A stretch of 64,000 nt of DNA from Pseudomonas viridiflava (GTDB taxonomy: Bacteria > Pseudomonadota > Gammaproteobacteria > Pseudomonadales > Pseudomonadaceae). The stretch is taken from assembly GCF_900602065.1 (NCBI RefSeq), contig NZ_UWFN01000095.1, positions 124,001 to 188,000 on the forward strand. The letters are read 5' to 3'. Of this stretch, positions 35,537 through 43,800 are shown in pieces. Both the position numbers and the translations under genes were made by a program. Below the pieces are notes generated by a model. It did no database searches. It was not told where the DNA came from and saw nothing but the letters and a program-made list of their open reading frames with translations. Within the stretch, counting starts at the first letter, position 1. The number at the start of each line of letters is the position of its first letter.

Positions 35537-37570
35537 TCACTGCACATTCCGGTACAACATCATTCGAGCGCTTTCATGCAGCCCGAGGGTCAACGCACGC
35601 AAGCGACTGAATTCCTCCGGATGCTGACCGGCAACGTCTTCCAACGGGGTTGCCGAGGCCAGGTCGTGCAGCGTCGGCGAGGTTCCGTCGTGTTCCATTT
35701 GCAGTAAAAAGTGCCGGGTCACGCCACCGATCAACGGGAATGTACCTTCGCGCAGTACCAACGGCACGACACGTTCACCTTCCGGCGCAGGCTGCTGGAT
35801 ATCCCGGCCCATGGCGCCGTTGCTGAACGCGATGCCCGCCATGCCTGCCACGGTGGGCAACAAGTCCGCCAACCCGACCGCCTCCTCAACCTTTTTAGTC
35901 CCTATCAAGCCTGGTGCGTGAATCAACATCGGCACGTTGTTGCTCTCCAGGCCTAACTGTTCAAAGGCCGGAGGCATATGCGGGATCTGGCTAATACGGG
36001 TGTTGTGGTCGCCAAACAGGACAAAAATCGTGTTCTCGTAGTAGCCGCCCGCCTTGGCCAGGTCCATCAGCCGTCCGATATTGAAGTCCAGCAAGCGCAC
36101 CGCGTTGTATTGCTCGACGCTGCGCGAGCCCGCTGCCTGTACCTGTTCAAGGCTCAGTTTGCTGACTTCAAAACCGTCGTTTTCCTTGGGAATGGTAAAC
36201 GGCCGGTGATTGCCTGCCGTCTGCAAATAGGCGAAGAACGGCTTGTCCTTGGGCAGCGCACGCAGGATTCGGTCGCCTTCCTTGAACAGATCCAGATCGG
36301 AAATCCCCCAGACATCCACCACAGGCGAATGCCAGTCACGCTCGTCATAGAGTCGAATGTCGACGATGCTGCGGCGGATCAGAGCATTCATGTTGGCCCA
36401 ACCGGAGTTGCCACCAATCATGTACAGCTTCTCGTAGCCCTTGAAGTCGTTGATCAGTGTGTTTTGCCGGGTCAGCATCGGGTGTCGGGTCGCGGTTTCC
36501 TGACGGGTCACATCGGGGACTCCGGTAATGCTTGCCCATACAGTTTTGGCAGTTCCCGTCACGGGCACATAGAAATGCCGGAAGAACCAGCTTTGCTGAG
36601 CCAGCCGATCCAGATTTGGGGTCGGGTTGAGCGGATTACCGTATGCCCCCACGGCACTGGTGCCCAAGGACTCAAGCATCACGAACACCACGTTCGGCGG
36701 CCGCGTGGCAGCCACGTTGTATGGCTGTACATCCTGCTGACGCTTGAAGGTCAGGCTTTGCAGATCGGGCTTATCGACACCCAGATAATCAGCGACCACC
36801 GGATAATGGCGACGTACTGCTTCTTCGTCGTAACGAGACTGCCCGACTTTGAGCGTGTCATAGAGGAACAGCACCGGGTTCAAACCCAAGGCGGCCACCT
36901 GACTGTTACCCGAGAAGAACGCGTCGCTCCAGCGCAGCGGGACCGGGTTTTCCAGATTAAGGTTTTCAACGCGGCCCAGCAGCCCCAACAACGTGGCCAA
37001 CGTCACGAGCACTGCGCCAAACGCGACGGACCAACGCCTGATCGGCTTGGCCTGACGCTCAAGGGTAAGCCGCTCCAGCCCGATAAAGGCCGCGATTATG
37101 CCCCCGATACCGGCCAGCCAACTGGCGGTGATCCACAGCACCGGATAGGTTTGCCAGAGCATGTCCCGGGAAATTTGCGCGTCGTCCAGATAACGCATGA
37201 CGCTGGCATTGATACGCACACCCAGATACGCGTAATGACCGAAATCGACGATGTAAATCAGGGTGATCAGCGCCAATGCAACGGCCAGATACACCCGCGC
37301 CAACCAACGCACCGCGCTTACGTTCAGCAGGTTCCAGCGAGGAATCCACAGCAGCACGACGAGGGGCAACGCCAACAGCAAAGCCAGACGCAAGTCGAAA
37401 CGAAAGCCGATGCCCAGCGTCTGTGCGACGGTGGTGTCGGTGCTCAGGCTGGCAGGATCAACGCCGGAGAACCCGAAGAAAAACACCAGCCGCAACACAC
37501 TCAGCAGCACAAAAAACAGCACGGTCACGCCCAGCCAATACAGCAAGCGCCGTGATTGCAGCCACCCCAT
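35537..37570 (-). CDS. LTA synthase/phosphoethanolamine transferase-like sulfatase-superfamily membrane enzyme
   Basis: About 677 residues. Five N-terminal membrane helices (residues about 10-215) are followed by a periplasmic alkaline-phosphatase-superfamily domain: FVMLESLGTSAVGAYGNPLNPTPNLDRLA, nucleophile Thr in PVTGTAKTVWASITG (about residue 337), and metal-site motifs IFVLFGDHNTRIS and VPMLIHAPGLI. Such enzymes move phosphoglycerol or phosphoethanolamine from phospholipids to glycans. The ATG at 37570 (MGWLQSRRLLYW) sits 23 bases after the preceding gene and has an AAGGGG ribosome site; a longer frame overlaps that gene and is rejected. It is the last of three genes with the sialidase-like protein. 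The acceptor is unknown. Confidence 0.87.
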   Translation of the reverse strand: MGWLQSRRLLYWLGVTVLFFVLLSVLRLVFFFGFSGVDPASLSTDTTVAQTLGIGFRFDLRLALLLALPLVVLLWIPRWNLLNVSAVRWLARVYLAVALALITLIYIVDFGHYAYLGVRINASVMRYLDDAQISRDMLWQTYPVLWITASWLAGIGGIIAAFIGLERLTLERQAKPIRRWSVAFGAVLVTLATLLGLLGRVENLNLENPVPLRWSDAFFSGNSQVAALGLNPVLFLYDTLKVGQSRYDEEAVRRHYPVVADYLGVDKPDLQSLTFKRQQDVQPYNVAATRPPNVVFVMLESLGTSAVGAYGNPLNPTPNLDRLAQQSWFFRHFYVPVTGTAKTVWASITGVPDVTRQETATRHPMLTRQNTLINDFKGYEKLYMIGGNSGWANMNALIRRSIVDIRLYDERDWHSPVVDVWGISDLDLFKEGDRILRALPKDKPFFAYLQTAGNHRPFTIPKENDGFEVSKLSLEQVQAAGSRSVEQYNAVRLLDFNIGRLMDLAKAGGYYENTIFVLFGDHNTRISQIPHMPPAFEQLGLESNNVPMLIHAPGLIGTKKVEEAVGLADLLPTVAGMAGIAFSNGAMGRDIQQPAPEGERVVPLVLREGTFPLIGGVTRHFLLQMEHDGTSPTLHDLASATPLEDVAGQHPEEFSRLRALTLGLHESARMMLYRNVQ

Positions 37571-37593
37571 TTTTATCCCCTTGACCGTTGTAC

Positions 37594-38211
37594 TCACAAG
37601 CCCGAAACGGGCTTGCCGTTTGATAGTTTTAATGGCCAGCGACGATAGATGCCATGCACAACCATCACCACCAGCGCCACGCAGCAATACAACGCCAAAA
37701 GCGGGTCGATCAGGTAATCCCAATAGTTTTCCGAAGGCTTGCTGCGCACTGCGAACGCCAGTGTCGCGCCTGCCAGCATCACCACACCCAGGCCATTGCG
37801 CAGGTACAGCAAGCCAAAAGCGAGGACCGCGACAGCAATGATCAACGGGCGCGGATTAAAGCCCAGACGATAAGGATCGCTGTAGGTCAGGCCCAATGTG
37901 GCCGGGTAAAGGATCAATGCCAGCGCAGCAAAAACCATCACCACAACGGCGTAGGGTTGATCGACGCCAGGCAGTTTCACGTTCAGACGCCGCAACGTGA
38001 ACCAGACAAGAACAATCGTTGTGCTGATCGCCAGGTCATCAGTAAAACTGCGCACGTAGGCCGCGAGCGAAAGACCATTGAGGCTGACAAAACTCAACAC
38101 TGAAGCGCTCGCCAGAATGAGTAGCCGCCCCTTCAGGTTTGGCGCCAGCGAAGCCGTCACGAGGAACAGCGTCAGGCTGAAGAACAGATGGGCTTGCCAC
38201 AGAGAGATCAC
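37594..38211 (-). CDS. Polytopic membrane protein of unknown function, between the sialidase-like and LTA-synthase-like genes
   Basis: A 205-residue protein with six or seven hydrophobic segments (e.g. AHLFFSLTLFLVTASLA, LLILASASVLSFVSLNG, VVVMVFAALALILYPATLG, LLALYCCVALVVMVVHG). It has no motif I can name. Conserved-looking polar patches are AYVRSFTDDLAISTTIVL and KPSENYWDYLIDPLL. It overlaps the sialidase-like gene by 4 bases (ATGA) and is followed by the transferase gene, so all three are translated together. A flippase-like or accessory role in a glycan pathway is only a guess. Confidence 0.8.
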   Translation of the reverse strand: MISLWQAHLFFSLTLFLVTASLAPNLKGRLLILASASVLSFVSLNGLSLAAYVRSFTDDLAISTTIVLVWFTLRRLNVKLPGVDQPYAVVVMVFAALALILYPATLGLTYSDPYRLGFNPRPLIIAVAVLAFGLLYLRNGLGVVMLAGATLAFAVRSKPSENYWDYLIDPLLALYCCVALVVMVVHGIYRRWPLKLSNGKPVSGL

Positions 38212-39506
38212 AGCAGTTGCTCCGCCAGCCAGGCTTCATTGAAGCTGACGTGTTTGATGAAGGTGTTATTCCACGAATACACCAGGTGATAGATGCCTTC
38301 AGGGCTGCGGATGAAGTACGGGTATTCGTACTCAAAGTCGCAGCCTTGAGGTGAACACACACGCTGATCGAGGTTGCTCAGAAACGCCTCTTCCAACGGA
38401 TGACGGCGCTCACCACTGGAGGCCCGGAAACCTTCGCCGATGATTTCCTTGTAGGCCTCAAAGGAAAATGGATTGCCCAGCGGATCGGGGGACTTGTCCA
38501 GATCGATCAGAGAAGTCCAGTGATCCATCTGCTCGTCCGTGCCGTACAGGCTCAATTTGAAACGACCGTCGCGCAGGTCATTCAGCGCAACCAACAGGCC
38601 GCGGTCACGCGTACCAACAGCTGCCAGCGAAGAGTTGGGATTACTCGGCGCAAGGGGCAGCGGTTCACTCCAGGTCTGACCGCCATCTTCGGTGCGGCTG
38701 GCGAGCACTTTGTGATGCGTATTGCCGGCGTAGCGAAGCAACGCGACCGCGCGCTTGCCATCCAGCGGCACCACGGTTGGCTGCAGAGAGTTCGTGCCGC
38801 GGCTGATGCGGAATTTGTCGATCACATCACCATTGGCGCTGAGGTACAGGTATTCGGCGAACTTGCCGAGAAACTCGTGGTAAACCGGCAGGCCGATCGA
38901 ACCGTCGGCGTGAAATACCGGCGCGGCACGCACCAAGGTGCTGATATTGAGAAACGGCGAGGTGACCAATTGCCGTGGCTGCGACCAGTTCTTGCCCATG
39001 TCCTCGGAGACCATCACGTTGACCGAACTGCCTGCCCAGCCGCCTACCGACACAGACACATAGAACAGCCACAAGCGCTGGTCCGGTGCCAGGGCAACCA
39101 CCGGGTTACCGAGTTTGCGAATGTATTTGCCGGTGCCCTCCTGAGTGGACTGACGGGTCGCCAGCACTTGCTCATCGCCCCACTCGCCTGAGCGTGCGTC
39201 GAATCGCGAGGCGCGGATTTCCACATCCCCCGCACCTTCACGAGAGCCCGCGAACCATACAGACATCAGGTCGCCACCGGGCAATGCAGTCACCGCCGAA
39301 GAGTGCACAAAATCATCCAGGTCAGACGAAGCGAAGCGTGTGCTGTAACTGGCTTTAGCAGTAGCGCCTGCAACCGGCGGCACCGCAGCAGCAACCGCAA
39401 AACCTGACAAGCTGTGCTGCGGATGGCTGAACCAGGCGCCGAGAAAAACCAGAGCGAGCGCAAGGCATGCACTCAAGACAGGTACATTGAAAGAAGTCAG
39501 TCGCAT
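38208..39506 (-). CDS. Sialidase-like (BNR/Asp-box beta-propeller) exported protein
   Basis: A 432-residue protein with an N-terminal membrane anchor or signal (residues about 8-28). The body is a six-blade sialidase-type propeller: two Asp boxes (SEDMGKNWS and RTEDGGQTWS), SAVTALPGGDLMSVWFAGSREG near the first blade, and a C-terminal EYEYPYFIRSPEGIYHLVYSW. It also has HHKVLASRTEDGG. Whether it hydrolyses sialic acid is uncertain; Pseudomonas rarely makes sialic acid, but related nonulosonic acids such as pseudaminic acid occur. It is the first gene of a three-gene unit with a membrane protein and an LTA-synthase-like transferase. Confidence 0.85.
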   Translation of the reverse strand: MRLTSFNVPVLSACLALALVFLGAWFSHPQHSLSGFAVAAAVPPVAGATAKASYSTRFASSDLDDFVHSSAVTALPGGDLMSVWFAGSREGAGDVEIRASRFDARSGEWGDEQVLATRQSTQEGTGKYIRKLGNPVVALAPDQRLWLFYVSVSVGGWAGSSVNVMVSEDMGKNWSQPRQLVTSPFLNISTLVRAAPVFHADGSIGLPVYHEFLGKFAEYLYLSANGDVIDKFRISRGTNSLQPTVVPLDGKRAVALLRYAGNTHHKVLASRTEDGGQTWSEPLPLAPSNPNSSLAAVGTRDRGLLVALNDLRDGRFKLSLYGTDEQMDHWTSLIDLDKSPDPLGNPFSFEAYKEIIGEGFRASSGERRHPLEEAFLSNLDQRVCSPQGCDFEYEYPYFIRSPEGIYHLVYSWNNTFIKHVSFNEAWLAEQLL

Positions 39507-39544
39507 GGGTAGTGATCACAATCGCGAAGGCAAAATGTCTGGGC

Positions 39545-40090
39545 TCAATCACGTGGCTCGTCGGCGAGAGGCCGACGTCGGCCGGTGATCATTGACAACG
39601 GCAGGTTGTCCTTCACCTGATAACTCTCAAACAGTGCCGCCGCTATGTGCAGGCACACCACCAACGCCAGGCCGTCAGCCAGCGTTTCATGAATCTGCTG
39701 AGGCCAGTCTGCGCCCCACAAGGCATCCACTTCGGTCATCAACCAACCCGTGAGACCGATGCCGAAAACAATCGCCATCATCAGCACCATGACCAACGCA
39801 CCCAGCGGCGAGTGGCCCAGCCGATGTTCCGGCTGACGCCTGAGCAGCGAACCAACATGGGCACGCAAACGCGCAGGCGTCGGCCAGAAATCGGACCAGC
39901 GCGCACTGCGCGGTCCGATGAAACCCCACACCACCCGCGCCACCAACCAGGCTACCGCGTAGTAACCCAGCCAGACATGCCAATCGTCACCGGCTTCATT
40001 GAAGAAGTAGTTAGCGACGAAAACACCGGCCAGGGAAATGTGGAACAGCCGCACCAGCGGGTCCCACAAGCGCAGGGTCGGCCGAGTCAT
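39545..40090 (-). CDS. Cytochrome b561-family (di-heme) membrane protein
   Basis: A 181-residue protein with four membrane helices. Candidate heme-ligand histidines are in VRLFHISLAG, DDWHVWLGYYAVAWLVARVVWG, PLGALVMVLMMAIVFGIGLTGW and VCLHIAAALFES. It matches the cytochrome b/b6-domain proteins that sit next to PepSY genes in Pseudomonas. It is probably an electron carrier between the quinone pool and a periplasmic partner. The ATG overlaps the PepSY stop by one base (TGATG), so the pair is translationally coupled. Confidence 0.9.
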   Translation of the reverse strand: MTRPTLRLWDPLVRLFHISLAGVFVANYFFNEAGDDWHVWLGYYAVAWLVARVVWGFIGPRSARWSDFWPTPARLRAHVGSLLRRQPEHRLGHSPLGALVMVLMMAIVFGIGLTGWLMTEVDALWGADWPQQIHETLADGLALVVCLHIAAALFESYQVKDNLPLSMITGRRRPLADEPRD

Positions 40091-40359
40091 CAGCCCTTGA
40101 TCTCGGTCTTCACGGCTTTGCCGGTGACCGGATCGTGGTAGATCTCGACTTTGCGTTTGTCTTTGTCGAAGCCATAGATTTCGTAGCAGTTGCCGTCAGT
40201 GACTTTGAACTTGCTGATCTCGTAACCCTGAGCTTTGAGTTGCTCCTGGAATTTGCCCTGATCCTGCCAGGTAGAGCGTTCGGCAGTAGTGCATTGTGGA
40301 CCGGCAAGAGCCAGTGGACTGGCGAGCAGAAAGGGAACCAGCAACAGGACTTTACGCAT
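40090..40359 (-). CDS. PepSY domain periplasmic protein
   Basis: About 89 residues with a signal peptide (MRKVLLLVPFLLASPLALAG) and a mature PepSY-like domain (LKAQGYEISKFKVTDGNCYEIYG, KVEIYHDPVTGKAVKTE). Such proteins are often divergent from OmpR-type two-component genes in Pseudomonas and are thought to modulate redox partners or the sensor. A GTG three codons upstream is an alternative start. It is first in a pair with the cytochrome b561 gene. Confidence 0.87.
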   Translation of the reverse strand: MRKVLLLVPFLLASPLALAGPQCTTAERSTWQDQGKFQEQLKAQGYEISKFKVTDGNCYEIYGFDKDKRKVEIYHDPVTGKAVKTEIKG

Positions 40360-40403
40360 GGCAGACACTCGTAAGAACTAAGGAGCCGCTACTGTGCGAA
40401 ACG

Positions 40404-40422
40404 AAGCTTAGCGAAAGCTTAG
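40404..40422. promoter_or_regulatory. Tandem 11-base-period operator for the adjacent OmpR-type regulator
   Basis: AAGCTTAG occurs twice (40404-40411 and 40415-40422), spaced 11 bases start to start, giving CTTAGC-N5-CTTAGG. It resembles the CTTAA-N6-CTTAA layout of PmrA/QseB-type boxes. It lies between the divergently transcribed PepSY gene (start 40359) and the response regulator (start 40530), so it could control both. Confidence 0.65.
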
Positions 40423-40529
40423 GACGCAACAGCCCGTTACATCTTCCTCGACACAAGGCTCTGCCCGAACCATTGCCGCAACGGCATGATGTGCGCCCAA
40501 ACTGCCGAAACACCGACACGAGAAACCTT

Positions 40530-41189
40530 ATGCGACTGCTCCTTGTGGAAGATGACCGCGCCGTGGGCCAGGGCATCCGCGTCGCCCTCGGCAGTGAAGG
40601 CTATACGCTGGACTGGCTGCAGGACGGTGCGAGCGCACTGCACGCCCTGCGCAGTGAACGCTTTGATTTGCTGCTGCTCGACCTTGGCTTGCCGCGTCTG
40701 GACGGTATCGTCTTGCTGCGCCAGATTCGCGCAGATCAACAGTCTTTGCCGGTGCTGATCCTGACTGCACGCGACGGCATGCCGGATCGCATCGCCGGTC
40801 TGGACGCTGGCGCTGATGACTATCTGGTCAAACCGTTCGATGTGGATGAGCTCAAGGCTCGGGTTCGCGCGCTGCTGCGCCGCAGTCAGGGCCGTGCGCA
40901 GCCGTTGCTGGAACATGGACACATCAGCCTTGACCCCGCGACCCAGCAAGTCAGTTTCAACGGCATCGAAATCGCCATGACACCGATGGAGTATCAACTA
41001 CTTCACCAACTGATGATCAGGCCCGGCAAAGTCGTGACCCGTGAGCGTCTGTCGTCGACGCTGTACGGCTGGCAAGACAAGGTGGAGAGCAACACGCTGG
41101 AGGTGTTGATCCACAACCTGCGCAAGAAACTCTCCGCAGAATTGATCCGCACCGTGCGCGGTGTCGGCTACCGGATCGAGACTCTGTGA
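40530..41189 (+). CDS. OmpR/PhoB-family response regulator (PmrA/QseB type)
   Basis: A 219-residue regulator. The receiver has acidic pair LVEDDR, phosphoacceptor Asp51 in LLLLDLGLPRLDG, Thr of LILTARDG and Lys of DYLVKPFD. A C-terminal winged helix (about residues 125-219) ends in LEVLIHNLRKKL and IRTVRGVGYRIE. The ATG at 40530 is the true start; the frame open further upstream reads through the operator. It is coupled to the sensor gene by an ATGA overlap. It probably controls the divergent PepSY-cytochrome b561 genes. Confidence 0.95.
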   Translation: MRLLLVEDDRAVGQGIRVALGSEGYTLDWLQDGASALHALRSERFDLLLLDLGLPRLDGIVLLRQIRADQQSLPVLILTARDGMPDRIAGLDAGADDYLVKPFDVDELKARVRALLRRSQGRAQPLLEHGHISLDPATQQVSFNGIEIAMTPMEYQLLHQLMIRPGKVVTRERLSSTLYGWQDKVESNTLEVLIHNLRKKLSAELIRTVRGVGYRIETL

Positions 41190-42583
41190 TGAGCTCAGTT
41201 CGCGCACGCATACTTATCCCCGTGTTGCTCCTGTTACTCATGGGCGACCTGACCATCAGTTGGTTGTCGCTACGTGACAGCCACCATGAAATTGAAGAGG
41301 TGTACGACGCCCAGTTGGCGCAAAGTGCACGCCTGCTGCAGGGCGTTTTGCGCCAACGGCCTCCAGGCGAAACCGACCTCAATCGTCTGTATCAGGCTTT
41401 CGACGAAGCCATGAGTCGAGTGGGCGGCGGTGAAGCCGCACATCCTTATGAAACCCGTTTAACGTTCCAGATCTGGCGCAGCTCCGGGGAACTGCTGGTG
41501 CGGTCCGCCGAGGCTCCGGAGCTGGACGGTCCGCCCGTTACCGAAGGCTCACATGACTTCCTCAAAGACGGCAATGACTGGTGTGGCTTCCTGCTGGTCG
41601 ACGCACAGCAAGGACTGTTGATCTGGGTTGGCGAGCGCGACGACGTGCGTCAGGATCTGATTCAACGCATTGTCCGTCATACCCTGTGGCCCACAGTGAT
41701 TGGCGTGCCCCTTCTGGCGCTGGCGATCTGGCTGGCTATCGGCTGGGGTCTGCGCCCTTTGCAATTCATGGCCAGTGTCATCCGCCGCCGTGAGCCGGAA
41801 AGTCTTGAATCTTTGGCGCTCTCGCCACTGCCAAAAGAGCTGGAACCCATGCAGACAGCACTCAATCGGCTGCTAATCCAGATCGAAAATCTGCTGGAGC
41901 GGGAACGACGCTTCATCGCCGACGCTGCTCATGAATTGCGTACCCCGCTGACCATCCTGCGCATCCACGCGCAGAACGCCAAACAGGCGCAATTGCCAGA
42001 GCAACGCGAAGAAGCGCTGGATTACCTGGTGCATGGCGTCGACCGCGCGACGCGCATCGCCAGTCAGTTGCTGACCATGGCGCGACTCGAGCCGAAGATT
42101 AACCACAACGAATTGCTGACCTTCGACCTGGGCAGCCTGGTACGTGAGGAACTGGCAGAGCTGACACCACTGGCGGCCGAGAAAAAGGTTGAACTGGTGT
42201 TCGATGGGATCGAAGACTTCCGGCTACGCAGTGACCCCGCAGCCATTACCGTCGCTTTTCAGAATCTGCTGACCAACGCGCTTAACTTCGCCCCGGCCAA
42301 CAGCGAGATCCGCGTCATTCTCGACCGCAGTCATGACGGACAGGCTGAGTTGCGCGTCGAAGATTGCGGGCCTGGTATCGACGAAGAGAACGCACCACGC
42401 CTGCTGGAGCGCTTCTACAGCAACGGCCACAGCAACGGCGCAGGGCTGGGGCTGGCAATCGTTGAAATGATCGTGAAGAAACTCGACAGCCGCCTGCTTA
42501 TCGGCAATCGCCCTGATGGCGGGTGCTGTGCACAGTTGCGGCTTCGGAATCTTGTAGAACTGAAGCTAAACGCTCCGGGCTGA
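41189..42583 (+). CDS. Sensor histidine kinase of the adjacent response regulator
   Basis: A 464-residue kinase with two membrane helices (about residues 8-28 and 165-190), a periplasmic domain of about 140 residues between them (DSHHEIEEVYDAQLAQSARLLQG), a HAMP-like linker, HisKA phosphoacceptor in RFIADAAHELRTPLTILRIH and HATPase_c with N box FQNLLTNALNFAP, G1 VEDCGPGID and G2 SNGAGLGLAIVEMIV. The layout matches QseC/PmrB-type sensors. It overlaps the regulator gene by one codon (ATGA). The signal is unknown. Confidence 0.94.
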   Translation: MSSVRARILIPVLLLLLMGDLTISWLSLRDSHHEIEEVYDAQLAQSARLLQGVLRQRPPGETDLNRLYQAFDEAMSRVGGGEAAHPYETRLTFQIWRSSGELLVRSAEAPELDGPPVTEGSHDFLKDGNDWCGFLLVDAQQGLLIWVGERDDVRQDLIQRIVRHTLWPTVIGVPLLALAIWLAIGWGLRPLQFMASVIRRREPESLESLALSPLPKELEPMQTALNRLLIQIENLLERERRFIADAAHELRTPLTILRIHAQNAKQAQLPEQREEALDYLVHGVDRATRIASQLLTMARLEPKINHNELLTFDLGSLVREELAELTPLAAEKKVELVFDGIEDFRLRSDPAAITVAFQNLLTNALNFAPANSEIRVILDRSHDGQAELRVEDCGPGIDEENAPRLLERFYSNGHSNGAGLGLAIVEMIVKKLDSRLLIGNRPDGGCCAQLRLRNLVELKLNAPG

Positions 42584-42596
42584 CCGAGATCAATGG

Positions 42597-42686
42597 TAGG
42601 ACCGAATTCATTCGGGAAGGCGGCATTTCAAGCGATACATCAGTTGCGGATGTACAGGCCCCGTCGCGAATGAATTCGCTCCCACG
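42597..42686. repeat. REP-type inverted repeat, 'GAATTCATTCG' class
   Basis: GGACCGAATTCATTCGGGAAG and TCGCGAATGAATTCGCTCCCAC form the arms. It lies in the 311-base gap before the heme operon and 106 bases upstream of the Fur-like site. Confidence 0.83.
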
Positions 42687-42792
42687 GATTTGTGTTTGCA
42701 GGCCAACATAGAATCGCACACAGGTCCTGTGTTTTTCCCGGAGCAGTCGATGTGCCCAGTTGGCTGCTAATGGAAAAAGGTTACGACATCTT

Positions 42793-42811
42793 AATGAGAA
42801 AAAATGTCATT
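42793..42811. promoter_or_regulatory. Fur box-like site upstream of the heme importer
   Basis: AATGAGAAAAAATGTCATT matches the Fur consensus AATGATAATNATTNTCATT at all but three of the defined positions. It lies about 84 bases before the heme-binding protein's ATG. Iron-Fur repression of heme uptake is well known, so this site fits its position. Confidence 0.65.
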
Positions 42812-42894
42812 TGCGGATAGTATAGGTTCTCGAATTCTCCAACCTGGCGAACGCTGATAAACGCATCGCCGGGTCATGCCTTAAGGACATCGCC

Positions 42895-43800
42895 ATGAGC
42901 CGCTTCGCAGCCCACCCTTCCTCTTTTGCCAAAGCACTCGTTGCAGCGGCAGGCTTGTGGCTATTGGCCCAGACCACCCACGCAGCAGAGTTGCCCCAGC
43001 GCTGGATATCTGCGGGAGGATCGGTGAGTGAGTGGATCGTCGAGCTGGGGGGAGAGTCTCGACTGGTAGCCGTCGACACGACCAGCCAACATCCTGCCAG
43101 CCTGGAAAAAATGCCAAAGATTGGCTATCAACGTCAGCTAAGCGCCGAAGGCATTCTGGCGCTGCGTCCGGATTTGCTGGTCGGCAGCGAGGAAATGGGA
43201 CCTCCCCCCGTGCTGGAGCAACTGCGCCGCGCTTCGGTCCGGGTCGAAATGCTGTCCTCAAAACCTGAACTTCCGGCGCTGCAAAATAACCTGAAGCAAC
43301 TGGGTGCGTGGCTGGGTAAACCAGAACAGGCTCAGGCGGAATTTGCAGCGTTTCGCGACGGCCTGAACAACCTCTCCACCCGGCTGGCGACCAACAAGGA
43401 TCAGGCACCACGAGTACTGCTAGTCATCGGTGGAGCCGGCGACCGACCGCTGGTAGCAGGATCGGACACACTGGGTTCATGGTTGCTGACCCAGGCAGGT
43501 GCTACCAACATCGCTACCCACCAGGGTTACAAACCATTGTCCAGTGAGATGCTGCTGGGACTGAACCCTGCGTTCATTGTCATCGCTGATCGGCGGATCA
43601 ATGGCCCGGCTGCCGCGCAGGCATTAGTTGCGCAAAACCCCGGTCTGGCCAGCAGCCGCGCAGTGCGTGAAAACCATCTGTTGCCACTGGATGCCACGCT
43701 GCTGGTGGGCGGGCTGGGTCCTCGCCTGCCCGCTGCCGCAGAAGCGCTGGCAAAGTCTTTCCGTCCAACCCTCGCCCCGATGATCGCTCATAAACCATGA
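42895..43800 (+). CDS. hmuT: Heme/hemin ABC transporter substrate-binding protein
   Basis: A 301-residue periplasmic protein with a signal peptide (cleaved near HAAEL, residue ~31) and the class III metal/heme-binding fold: LPQRWISAGGSVSEWIVELGGESRLVAVD, then GYQRQLSAEGILALRPDLLVGSEEMGPP, typical of HmuT/PhuT/HutB. A heme-ligand Tyr is expected in GYQRQLS. It delivers heme to HmuUV in iron-limited cells. The first gene of hmuTUV, it overlaps hmuU by 4 bases. Confidence 0.92.
   Translation: MSRFAAHPSSFAKALVAAAGLWLLAQTTHAAELPQRWISAGGSVSEWIVELGGESRLVAVDTTSQHPASLEKMPKIGYQRQLSAEGILALRPDLLVGSEEMGPPPVLEQLRRASVRVEMLSSKPELPALQNNLKQLGAWLGKPEQAQAEFAAFRDGLNNLSTRLATNKDQAPRVLLVIGGAGDRPLVAGSDTLGSWLLTQAGATNIATHQGYKPLSSEMLLGLNPAFIVIADRRINGPAAAQALVAQNPGLASSRAVRENHLLPLDATLLVGGLGPRLPAAAEALAKSFRPTLAPMIAHKP

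Noticed and set aside
35978..37555. Plus-strand open frame of about 525 codons within the LTA-synthase-like gene
   Set aside because: It is a shadow of the minus-strand gene. The translation is rich in Gln, His and Arg and shows no domain, whereas the minus strand has clear enzyme motifs.
40296..40529. N-terminal extension of the response regulator gene
   Set aside because: The receiver begins directly at MRLLLVEDD (40530); the extended frame runs through the PepSY gene's start and the tandem operator.
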